From NCBI GenBank assembly GCA_035771175.1, contig CM069592.1:40674623-40738622 (forward strand): 64,000 nucleotides of DNA. Reading direction: 5' to 3'. The notes beneath the pieces are model-generated. The model was not told where the DNA came from. It was given only the letters and a program-made list of their open reading frames with translations, and did no database searches. The position numbers and the translations under genes are program-made. The DNA is from Paratinospora sagittata. Taxonomy: Eukaryota; Streptophyta; Magnoliopsida; Ranunculales; Menispermaceae. Of this stretch, positions 50,201-59,466 are shown one piece after another (the stretch's first letter is position 1; every line of letters begins with the position of its first letter).

Positions 50201-53200
50201 ATCAAGCAGGTGGCTGTTTTTTCTTTCAGCAACTCCATTTTGTTGTGGGGTGTGAACACAGGATGATTCATGAAGGATCCCCTCGTTTTGGAAGTAATTG
50301 GTCAATGTTTGATTAAAATAGTCTCTAGCATTGTCAGATCGAAATCTCTTGATTTTTGCACCAAACTGGGTGTGTATCATGTTATGGAAGGTAGGAAGAA
50401 CAAAGCTCACATCGGATTTTTGTTTCAGTAAGAATATCCACGAGACTCTAGTACAAGCATCAATGAAGGACAGAAACCATCGCGCTCCAAAAACATTAGG
50501 TATTGAAGAGGGACCCCAAATATCACTATGAATGAGATCAAATGGATCTGAACTTCTTTCATTACTAAGTGGAAAAGATATACGCTTGTGTTTTGCAAAT
50601 TCACACACTTCACAATGAAAATCTTCAACATTGAGAGACTTCAACAAAAAAGGAAACATGATTTTAAGGGTTTGAAAAGAAGGATGGCCAAGGCGGCGAT
50701 GATGAAGCCATAGCTTTTCTTTATTGGAAAATTTGTGCTCAGAGCGAAATGAAGTGTTACTCTTGATAAGATGTGCTGGCGTCTCAAGGTAATGCAGCCC
50801 GTCCTGTTCCTTAGCACGTCCAATCATCGTCCCCAAGTCCTGGTCCTGAAATGCACAGTAAGTAGGGAAGAAGGTTACATTACAACTCAGATCATGGATC
50901 AGTTTTTTAATAGAGATAAGATTAGTAGATAGTTTAGGAACATGAAGAACATTTCTGAGTATAAGGGTGGGGCTGATGTGAACATCACCTATACCAGCAA
51001 CTGTAGTTAAGGATCCATCAGCTGTGGCTATTTTCCGACTACTAGGACAAGGGTTGTAGGTATGAAATATATTGGGGGAATTGGTCATGTGATCAGTAGC
51101 ACCAGAATCTATAACCCAAGAGTTAGCAAAAGACTTATCCGAAACTTTAAATCCAATAGAAATAGAAAAGTTACCTGAATGGGCCAATGAACAGGTACCT
51201 GAGGGTTTGTCCAGTGTGCCAAGCAAAGATTTCAATCTTTCAATGTCGTCTTGGCTGAAACCTTCTGGCATCGGGGAGTCTGCAACTGTTTGTTCAGTAG
51301 ACAGATGTGCTTGTCCACTGGTCTTCCGCTATCCTCCTTTGCAGCCCCATTTTTTACTAGAAGTTGAAGGTTTGCCATGAAGTTTCCAACACTTCTCCCT
51401 GGTATGTCTAGTCTTCTGACAATAAGTACACTACAGATTGTCCTTATTGTCTCGATTTGGGACCTTTGATGATTCAGCTCGCGGAGTGCGTGTCTTTTGA
51501 TCATTTCCCCGATTGACAACCATAGCTGAGCCTTCCATCTTCTGAGGTGTGAGCATAACACTTCTTCTGCTTTCTTCAATCCGGATAGCAGAGATAGTCT
51601 CATTCGGAGTTGGCAACTCTTTGTTGAGAGTCTGAACTCTCACTTGATCAAACTCTGCATTGAGTCCAGCCAAGAAGTCATAGACCCGATCCTTCTCAAT
51701 ATAGTTTCTTAAAACTATAGCATCTGCAGGGCATTTAGTCTCAATACACCTATAATGGTCAAGTTCATGCCAAAGATTCTTCAATACATTGGCATATTCG
51801 GTGACCGTCATGTTGCCTTGTCTTGTTGCTCCAACTTTCACTTTGGTATCATACACTTGGGCTGCATCATGGGCCTTAGAGTATGTCTGATGAACGGCAT
51901 CCCAAATGTCTTTGGCGATAGTCAGAAACATGCATGTATCACTAATGTTTGGCGTTATTGAATTTCATAGCCACGCCATTATAAAAGCATCTTCGTTATC
52001 CCACGCTATAAACTTAGGATCTCCAGGTGTAGGTCCAATGCCCAAAAGATGACTCAATTTCCCTTTGCCCTTCAGAAAAGTACGCACCAGCTGAGACCAC
52101 TTCAAATAATTCTTTCCATTAAGTTTGTATGCTGCCTGAATGTTTGGTAGTTCTTTTTTCTCCGTTTTGTCAACTGCTTCTTCAGTCTGCACCGTTTCGG
52201 AAGTAACCGACATTTTTCTTTTTTCTTTTTTTTTTTCTTTTTTTTCTTTTTTTTAGGTTACAAACTCAAAAAGGAAACAATAAAAATAAAAGAATATCAG
52301 ACGAAGACGAAAAAGACTATGCAAAGAAAAGACGATGAACAGTTGCGATGAAGAAGACGATGTTGCAGGAAGAAGAAGAACCAGATGCGATGAACCGGCG
52401 ATGTTGGCTGTAAGACGAAGAAGACGAACTAGGAGCCGCAGATGAAGAAGAGATCTGGAAGAAGACGAAGATGAAACCGCAGATCGGCACAGCAAAAACG
52501 CAGCAAATCGTCAACGACGATGACGATCGGGTTTCTTCGAGCAGTACAAACAATGATGAACAGCTGCGCGAACCAGTCGCGACGATGGAGAGAAGTTGTG
52601 CAACAGCGTCAACGAACCAGAGCGAAGATGGTGAGATGCGAACCAGTCGCACGAACCAGAGCGAAGATGGTGAGATGCGAACCAGTCGCACGAACCAGAG
52701 CAACAATGGTGAGATGGTGTGCAACAGCGTCAACAAGAGACAGAGGGTTCCGACAAGAGGATGTAAGTCGGACACAGGGATGGCGATGAAGACCAACCAC
52801 AAAGATTCGGTGATGAAGGCCGGCACAGAAGATTTCGGCGATGAAGGCCGAAAAACGTATTCCCAGTTGTACAAGTCTAAAGCTCTGATACCATGTTGTA
52901 AAAATAAAATAATGAAAGACACAAAGATGTAACGTAGTTCGGCTCTATGGCCTACGTCCACGGGAGAAGAGAGGGAATATTTTCTTATTCTCGATAATGT
53001 CTTAGTGGAGGGACACCATATATATAGACATACAAGGCTATGCACACATATAGCAAAAATTACAATTTTAGTAACTGCTAAATAAAACAACTACTAAAAT
53101 TATCATCTTTCCTTAAAGGAAAAAAATCTCACAGATTTTGCTCTTTTCCACAACAGATAGTTGTCTTATGGTCTAGTTATACTAGAATAACGAAACTATG

Positions 53201-56200
53201 TAGGTGTAGTTGTATTAGAATGAGAATCCTTGTTGATCACAATCTCGAATCTTGTGGTTCAAGATTCTATATAAAGGAGGTCATTGGCTCCATTGTTGAT
53301 TAATCAATCTCAACATGTGAGAGATCAATAAGAATGTGAAGCTTATGAAAGGAAGGGTCTTGCATATCTTCGGAAGCTTTGTGAAAAAGAGGAGTTTAGA
53401 ACTAGAGGATGTGACGCAATTCGAGTACTAGTTTTATCTCAGGTATTCTCTTTTTGCTATTCTTGATTTTGTACTAGAATTTCAAATCTGTGTTGCTACC
53501 TAGTGTAGAACTACTTGAGGTGTTAATTCATCTGAAGTACTTGTAAATTGATATTGAATAAATTATTTTTGCCTATGGTTTTTTTCCTGATTTTAAACTT
53601 TTCCACGTATATCTTCAATTTGTGGGTGTTTATCTCTATTATTTTTTTCTTTATTGAATATGTGAGATTGGAGGGTTTTTGGTGTTTTTTCACAACATAA
53701 AGTTCATATTGTATTGCACGGTACTGAGAAAAAAAAATCTATCAATGGGCATAATACTAGTTTCTACTCTACATCCTAACAACATACATGAAATTTTTCA
53801 CAAAATCGTTATTTAGAGACAAAGAGTTACATATATTTAACTAGTTCCTTGGCTCTCTTGATTAAACACATACATCCTTTTATGATTTCATTTGAAGATT
53901 GCTAAATGATGTCTACTAACTCTAGTTAGGACTTAGAAGTGAGAATTCACAGTTTCCGCATCACTATACTGGATCTTGATTGAAAATTCTAATCTCATTA
54001 TCATATTCCACATCTGTGTCTGGCCATGTTGGCTTTCATCATTTTGTTGCATACTAATTTGAAGCTAAGTAAACCAGTATATTGTACTTCCAAGTCTTAT
54101 CACGTAAGCAAGAAGAAATAGAAAACCAAAAAAAAAAGAAAATATATCTTATTTTACTAGAGCAGAATCTAGATATTAGTTTAAGCATGACATTCAGACC
54201 TAAACCATAAAAGGTCAATCAGGTTAATATTAAAAAAAAAAAAAGCAGCAGGGGCCAAAGTTAGCAGCAGATGCAAAAGAATTTGTGTACATGTTATCTT
54301 ATTCCAAGAATTCTCTATAGCGGTTTTCAAGTGGGGACAGAACAGAAAACTATATATCAGTATAATGCAGATTAAAAAGCATGCATGATATAACATCTAG
54401 TCCAAGTATCTATAGAAGGACTTCTAAGGAAGATTTACCTTTTTAACATAATGAATAAGCTTGTCCATATTCCGAAACCATGTCTCTGCATATTGATACT
54501 TGAAATCTGTACCCATGGTCCACATAATATGATTTGTACGAGTTATGTTGGCCTGAAAGGATAAAGATAGGTTGGTAATACTGAACAAACGACAGAAGAA
54601 ACTTCAGAAAGGATAGAAACAATTGTCTTTAACTTGAGAGCTTTAAATCCTTTGGTTAAAAGTCGGTGCACTGCAAATGTAATACAAGTTAAGGGATCCT
54701 CGTATTGATCTCCCAAAACTAGATTTCATGATGCTCTCAAAAGTTTTATGCTGACAAACCATGTCACTTTGGTGGACATAAACTAAAGCACGGATCTAGT
54801 TCTTAAAAAGATATGATCATTGTCCTTGGAGTTTGGTGCTTTGATACACCATGGAACATTCAATAAGGCAGTTGCATACACATATTTCAATGAGTACTAA
54901 GAAAGTAGAATAATTTTTCTGCCAAAATATCAAGTGCAAACAGACAAGTTACAGCCACTTTTGGCCCTTTGGGTTGAACCTTATCTCGATGATTAGGTCT
55001 TGAGGTCAATTCCACTCCTACTTATCAAGAAACAAGAGAGGGAGCTGATGTTAGAGCCAGTTTGGAATCCTGCAAGTTACAAGCGACGTCCATGCAATAT
55101 TCAGGAAAGTAGAACACGGATATTATGGAAAAAAAATGTGGAACACATGAAGACGTGTTGAAGCCACAACTTTGCCGTCTCCCCCTGCCACCCCAATAAG
55201 CAACTTGTGCTATCTCAACTATTCCAAATGCAAGAAGAGGCAGATCATGTGGAAATTACAAGTAGTAGCAGAAAAATGCACATAGAGAATAAAAAGGAAA
55301 TTACGCGTTACCTGTGATATTGCTGCAGCTACAAAGTCATTGACTCGCTCTTCAACATTATAATCGAATAAATCAATGTTGTCCTTCAATCAAGAACATG
55401 TAGTAAACAATAAAATGCATGTATAGTTAATATTCAGCTTTTCAAGATATATTTCATTTCAGATTACCTGAACAATAGGGTGCTCATCATTTACTTCAAA
55501 ATAGAAACCACTAGGAGGTTCATAATTCTCAGGGAATGCACCAGCGAAAATCTGCACAGTTAAAAAATGAAAATAAGGAAGTGGAAATAGTTATATGACA
55601 TTATATATCTGCAAAACAATGAACAGTCCAGAACTAATTTGCTTTCCTTGAGTCCGTCTACATACTTACCTGTGCTGACGAGCCAAGGCTCCTTGAACCC
55701 CGCCATACAACCTCGAGACTTTTCTCAATTTTGCGCTTTGCTCTGTCTTGATAATCAATCCGACCAAAGAAAAGGGAATCAAACCCAACCTACACGAACA
55801 AAATAACTATTTTCACAATACTTGTAGAGAAATATTTAAATGCTGCTTAAATTTATGGACCTGGATTATACTTATTTAACATACTTCTGTAATTAAATTA
55901 CAGCTTCCACCAAATATTAACTCCACTTCTATTAATCCAAATGTATCTATTTTCTTTCATCAAAGATATGGTTTCAATGCAGCTTCCATAGATAGAAAAA
56001 AAAATGGTTACAGTAATGAATCAAGAAGATCCTTTACAGCCTAGAAATTTCGAGAAGGCGCACCTCTGCACCCAACAGATAAGCTTGCACTGCAGAATGC
56101 CCAAATGGATCAATTTGCCAACCAATTCGTGGCGTCTGACCAAATTCCTTCTTAATAAATAGGTGTCCCATAGTGGTCTGATCTATCATATCAATGTAAT

Positions 56201-56317
56201 GTGGTGCTGCCTCGTCATGCATACACATGCCCCCATTTCTGGCAAAAAAAAAATGTCCATAATCCCAATAAGAAATGCAAGTTTCCACAGCCACGGAAAC
56301 ATGTCTTTCTTTTTATC

Positions 56318-56372
<55 letters not shown>

Positions 56373-57192
56373 TTATAATCGATCAATAAGAAACATAAGC
56401 TTCCAAAGGAAACAAAGTAATCCAGTGACTTAATTTGAATGGTTTATAAAGTAAAATGCTACATGAACTCAAGCTGGCCGGAGCTGACAAGTTGCTTGAC
56501 TATTTTTTGAATTGCTGGGCTTTGATCTGTCCACCAACGCTGGAAAAACGCCTGAACAAAAAAAAGTACAACTGCTGCATTTAAGCACCATTGAATCGTA
56601 CAAACCAGTCTGATTTTCCAAGACAAATGCATAAAACGGAAAGAAAGGGACTACAGCATTGGCATTAAGCAACAAATATATTATATGTACTCCCAAAATC
56701 TTTCTTAAGTAATTTTTTCCTTTTTTGGACGCACAAAAAAAGAATAATACAAGTAGATAGATCCTCTTGCCTGCTCGACATAAATGAACTTCCGATTACT
56801 ATCCTTCAACAATGCCTGAACCACGGAATCCAATACATTTTGAACACAAGCACCCTAACATCGTAAAACAACAAATAAACACGTTATATGAAACCAAATT
56901 CAATTCAACAAAAACAAACTTAGATTGAAATCGAGGGAAATAGAAACGTAGACCCAAATTAAACACAACAGAAACACATTTAGATTGAAATTCAGACCTG
57001 GATCGAATTGTTGGAACCAACGTAGTACTGATCGATCGTCTTCAACCATCCGACATCGTCGTGCGTGTGAGGGACCAAATGAACGTTGATTTTGTCAGAA
57101 ACGATGCTCTGGGAAGTGTTGTAAACTATATACTTCGATTCTCCGGAGTAAAATCCAGCGAAAAAGATGAGAAACAGAGCTGCGATCGCCAT
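36421..57192 (-). CDS. Alpha-mannosidase, glycoside hydrolase family 38 (lysosomal/vacuolar type)
   Basis: Twenty-nine coding exons: 56998-57192, 56771-56854, 56463-56551, 56064-56238, 55670-55789, 55468-55551, 55312-55383, 54439-54552, 46104-46204, 45919-46012, 45648-45815, 45460-45549, 43931-43996, 43779-43835, 42451-42670, 42185-42324, 41836-41904, 41663-41722, 41032-41103, 39731-39778, 39487-39606, 39105-39170, 38471-38583, 38189-38273, 37823-37933, 37649-37744, 37381-37428, 36756-36824, 36421-36642. All in phase: 1015 aa, close to Arabidopsis At3g26720-type enzymes. Signal peptide at about 1-19; zinc site HTHDD (H44, D46); catalytic nucleophile D166 in [20 protein letters not shown] at about 404-413 with further metal-site residues. 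It should hydrolyse terminal alpha-linked mannose from N-glycans in the vacuole or apoplast. Introns 2 and 12 start with GC. Intron 8 (about 8.2 kb) contains a copia element. Coding sequence appears intact. Confidence 0.95.
41315..41595 (-). mobile_element. TRIM retrotransposon, copy 4, degenerate (mannosidase intron 18)
   Basis: Left terminal repeat about 41315-41379 and right about 41520-41595 share the family words ATAACCACTGAA, CTGATAGATAGAGG and AATGTAAATCAAGC. The remnant of the primer site is GTACCA beside the right repeat. No matching 5-bp duplication was found, in keeping with an older insertion. Same orientation as the other copies. Confidence 0.7.
42695..42955 (-). mobile_element. 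TRIM retrotransposon, copy 5, degenerate (mannosidase intron 14)
   Basis: The left repeat (about 42695-42743) is shortened by an internal deletion; the right (about 42880-42955) keeps TGTTAGAAACC and AAGGCCCAACAATGT. The purine tract GAGAGGGAG is present on the minus strand. No target duplication is visible. The edge is only about 24 bases upstream of exon 15, so it lies in the acceptor region of intron 14 without breaking the CAG acceptor. Confidence 0.72.
44181..44221. repeat. (GA)n microsatellite in mannosidase intron 12
   Basis: About 20 GA units in a nearly perfect run. Confidence 0.95.
44618..44912 (+). mobile_element. Possible SINE in mannosidase intron 12
   Basis: A stretch of about 290 bp has a tRNA-like head (A-box-like TGGTGTGGTGGTCAAG, B-box-like GGTGACCTGAGATCAAATCC) and ends in an A-rich tail. 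Its body is unusually GC-rich for the surroundings. A target duplication could not be recognised, so boundaries and the call are tentative. Confidence 0.5.
47588..47836 (-). repeat. 3' LTR of the copia element
   Basis: 249 bp, TG...CA ended, with the adjacent purine tract GCTTGAGGGGGAG (minus strand, 47837-47849), the second-strand primer site of copia elements. Confidence 0.95.
47844..49680 (-). pseudogene. Copia reverse transcriptase and RNase H, frameshifted
   Basis: Minus-strand pieces: 49237-49680 (integrase to RT linker; [21 protein letters not shown] start of RT), 48643-49149 ([28 protein letters not shown], and the catalytic YVDDII), 48343-48588 ([19 protein letters not shown]) and 47844-48329 (RNase [33 protein letters not shown]). 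Stops separate the first three, which share one frame; the last lies in another frame, so at least one frameshift has occurred. No complete enzyme could be made. Confidence 0.93.
49723..52213 (-). pseudogene. Copia gag, protease and integrase, interrupted
   Basis: Gag starts with [16 protein letters not shown] at 52213 and continues through [20 protein letters not shown]. An in-frame stop interrupts it near 51963 (probably a former tryptophan in AWLxNS), and the frame resumes at 51931. A zinc knuckle C-x2-C-x4-H-x4-C ([14 protein letters not shown]) lies near 51430-51390, bordered by further stops. The frame 50177-51271 carries the protease motif DSGATDH, the GAG-pre-integrase [10 protein letters not shown]...CEVC and the integrase core with [17 protein letters not shown] and [13 protein letters not shown]. 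The integrase C-terminus continues after a stop (49838-50170), and a frameshift then leads to the RT part. Confidence 0.93.
52614..52730. repeat. 39-bp tandem repeat in the copia leader
   Basis: Units start GAACCAGAGC at 52614, 52653 and 52692, exactly 39 bp apart. The first two are nearly identical and the third diverges after about 15 bases. They lie between the primer-binding site and gag. Open frames across this stretch on both strands owe their length to the repeat and are not considered genes. Confidence 0.85.
52882..52893 (-). other. Primer-binding site of the copia element
   Basis: The minus strand reads TGGTATCAGAGC immediately after the 5' LTR, the usual copia site complementary to the 3' end of initiator tRNA-Met. 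Confidence 0.93.
52894..53155 (-). repeat. 5' LTR of the copia element
   Basis: 262 bp, about 13 bp longer than its partner owing to an indel near 52950. It ends directly before the GATAG duplication. Confidence 0.95.
56320..56370. repeat. (TA)n microsatellite in mannosidase intron 3
   Basis: About 25 TA units, between exons 3 and 4. Open frames reading IYIYIY here are repeat translations, not genes. Confidence 0.95.
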
Positions 57193-57701
57193 GGATGTTG
57201 CATGTACAATAGAAGCAGTTCGAGAAGATGAGGTCCTCGAATTAATGAACCCAAATGTTGTTGTCGTGAGTTAGGGTTACGCAAGTGTCGAACAATTAAT
57301 GTAGTCCCACCGCAGGATGAGAGCTTACTATCCAGTTACAGTGATGAAGCATCTGTAAATGCAAGCTTCGTCCTTCAGTGTCGGAGACTGCAAGTTTACT
57401 AGTTTAGCTTAGCGGCCTTTCTAAGCTTGGAGTGACTAAAACAGGTCAAGCTTGTCTGAATTCTTTCTATTTCTTTGTTCTTTGACGTTTAAGAAAATAA
57501 ATAAATAAATAACAAAAAAGAAAACTTTGATCTTATCTTTTATTTTGGATCCCGCGAAAAGACGGACAGATCTTGTGGTCCAAAATGTGAAAAGCTCTAA
57601 ATAACTTCGTGTGTGGAATGCTGAATCAACAGTCAACAGTAAGGTGATGCGCATCAACGGCGAAAATCAAATGTGTATTACGTGGGATCCACGGGGATGA
57701 T
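57193..57701 (-). promoter_or_regulatory. Leader and proximal promoter of the alpha-mannosidase gene
   Basis: About 510 bp lie between the start codon at 57192 and the first recognisable base of the inverted-repeat element at about 57702. No upstream coding exon is needed. No TATA box could be called with confidence. Confidence 0.45.
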
Positions 57702-58860
57702 GTGTAATTACGGCCCAATGACATGATTATTCTTCAAAAAAAATTTTCACAAATGTCATTCACATACAAATAATGACTCATTTGTCATACTTTACTGTTT
57801 ATTGCACAGTCAGCACGCTAAACAAGCGCCACATCAGCGCGGAGGTGACATTTTTTTTAAGTGAAGGGAATGCGTCTTTTGAAAAAATGTCTTTCCTTTA
57901 AAAAGAATTTTTTTACAAGTGTAAGAGAATGCGTCTTTTCCCTTACACTTGTAAAAAAAAAAAAATTTGTCATGACTCCTGGGTCATTCCTTCTTCCCAA
58001 TCACCCATGCATTGCTCACCAAAAACCACCTGTTGATGTAGCAGCAATGGCAGTTTCATTTTCTAATCTTAACTCAGAGCCCGACCCAAGCTCGACGAGT
58101 ATCTATTGACTAGAAGTTACATTACCAGGTTAGTGTTTGGAAGTTTTTATTTACTTCACTTTTCCTTATTGTTCTTTATGTGATTAATTGATTATTAGTG
58201 TTGTTTTCTTTTGGTTTTTAATGTCAGATACCAAGCTTCGAAGGACGATATTACTGTTTATGCAGCACTTTTGAAAGATCCATCAGCCGAATATGTGAAT
58301 GCGTCTCGGTGGCACAAACACATCCATGGGCTTCTAAGGATTTCGTAAGTACTTGGGAAGTTACAACTTGTACTATATATTCTGTGTATATCACGATGCG
58401 CTCACAATCAAAGTTCTTTGTACTCTTTGGATGCAGTGGTGTTTCTGATGAAGGGAAGGGTGTAACAGTGGAGGGATTTGCCTCTGCAATTGAAGAAGAG
58501 CCTGTAGCCACTTCTCTGTTATCAGCTACCGTCTCAATTTTTCATTTCTCTTTATTTTATTTTGATTTGTGGGGCAGATATGTGGGCGAGTCATGACAAA
58601 AATTTATTTTTTTACAAGTGTGAAAAGACGTCTTCCCTTGGACTTGTAAAAAAAAAAAAAATTGAAGGGAATGCGTCTTTTCAAAAGACGTTTTCCCTTC
58701 ACTTAAAAAAAAATGTCACTTTTGCGTCGACGTGGTGCGCGTGCTGACTGTGCAATGAACAGTAAAATATGGCAAATAGGTCATTATTTGTATGTAAATG
58801 ACATTTGTAAATTTTTTTTTTTTTGAAAGATAATCATGTCATTGGGCCGTGCAATTACGC
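57702..58860. mobile_element. Pack-MULE-like element carrying an eEF1B-beta gene fragment
   Basis: Long terminal inverted repeats (about 57702-57978 and 58588-58860, roughly 275 bp each, about 85-90% alike by eye) share words such as GGCCCAATGACATGATTAT, ACATACAAATAATGAC, GCACAGTCAGCACGC, AAGTGAAGGGAA and TTGTCATGACTC. Each also holds smaller internal inverted repeats (ACAAGTGTAAG...CTTACACTTGT). The interior, about 610 bp, is a host-gene fragment. Long TIRs around a captured intron-containing gene fragment define a Pack-MULE. No transposase is present, so it is non-autonomous. A 9-bp target duplication could not be found, so the Mutator assignment rests on TIR length and gene capture. Confidence 0.8.
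58047..58513 (+). pseudogene. Captured 5' fragment of translation elongation factor eEF1B-beta
   Basis: Exon 1 (58047-58128) begins MAVSFSNLNSE; after a frameshift it gives KLDEYLLTRSYIT. Exon 2 (58228-58344) gives YQASKDDITVYAALLKDPS then EYVNASRWHKHIHGLLRIS. Exon 3 (58437 to about 58513) gives GVSDEGKGVTVEGF and AIEEEPVATS. This is the N-terminal region of plant eEF1B-beta, the guanine-exchange subunit that recharges eEF1A. Both introns (99 and 92 bp) keep GT and AG ends, so the copy came from genomic DNA, not mRNA. The frameshift in exon 1 and the missing C-terminal exchange domain make it non-functional as an exchange factor. It reads opposite to the mannosidase gene. Confidence 0.88.
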
Positions 58861-59466
58861 TGTCTTGTAGTAGAAGGCATGGAACGGGACCACTGGATAA
58901 CTTGATGATATGGATGGATACTATAGTTGGGTTTGCTTTATTTTATTAATAATCGGATCAGGTCTATATTAAATAAATTAGGTTTGTAATAGACAAATAA
59001 ATATTTTAATGGGACTAGTTTAAATCACATAATCAAACCAAATCCACGTGTTCAGTTCAATATTGAATAAATTAGGTTTAAGAGACTTATATAACTAAAT
59101 GGGCTTGATTTATGATTTAGGTTTTTTTTTTAATAAAATGATTTAAATGTAACTAGTCCAACTTAAGCAATTAAGAACATCAATTTCTAATTATATATAT
59201 AAACACACGTATGTGTGTGCATATATTTCTTCCGCCTAATCATCTACTTGTAATCAAAATAGTTATTTAAAAGATGCATATTTAAATTTTCAAATTAATC
59301 AATTTAAATGAAATCACGATTATGTTTGTTTTGGTTTCGGATTTAATCAAATCAATTATTTTTGTTTGGGCCGATTTTAAATTGATTCAAACTGTACACC
59401 CTGGAGAATGTATAAAACTCGTATTCAAATTATCACAAAACAATATAATTTAAAAAATGCGAAGAC
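58861..59466. other. AT-rich intergenic DNA
   Basis: No coding or repeat feature recognised. Loosely repeated phrases such as TTAAATAAATTAGGTTT and TTGAATAAATTAGGTTT (about 58970 and 59063) hint at an old local duplication. Confidence 0.45.

Larger units (their letters stand above)
47588..53155 (-). mobile_element. Ty1/copia LTR retrotransposon in mannosidase intron 8
   Basis: Complete 5568-bp element bounded by the perfect 5-bp duplication GATAG (47583-47587, 53156-53160). LTRs start TGTTG and end CAACA. Reading the minus strand, the order is 5' LTR, primer-binding site, gag, protease, integrase, reverse transcriptase, RNase H, purine tract, 3' LTR, which is copia order. By eye the LTRs differ at about 20 of 248 aligned positions plus one larger indel, so the insertion is not recent. 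The coding region has stops and frameshifts, so it is non-autonomous now. It lies in the same orientation as the host gene and enlarges intron 8 to about 8.2 kb. Confidence 0.96.

Noticed and set aside
52317..53090. Open frame of 257 codons on the minus strand and one of 153 codons on the plus strand in the same place
   Set aside because: Both lie in the copia 5' LTR and leader, contain the 39-bp tandem repeat, and are serine/arginine-biased translations of repeats without family resemblance.
56163..56389. Plus and minus frames ending in IYIYIY
   Set aside because: They owe their length to the (TA)n microsatellite and to exon 4 on the other strand.
12008..57192. Idea that the three endomembrane genes form a plant biosynthetic-type gene cluster
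   Set aside because: Their products act in different steps with no shared pathway, there is no shared regulatory sequence visible, and neighbours in plant genomes are usually unrelated.
57682..57710. Possible 9-bp target duplication around the gene-capturing element
   Set aside because: The bases before about 57702 and after about 58860 do not match at any offset tried, so no duplication is claimed.
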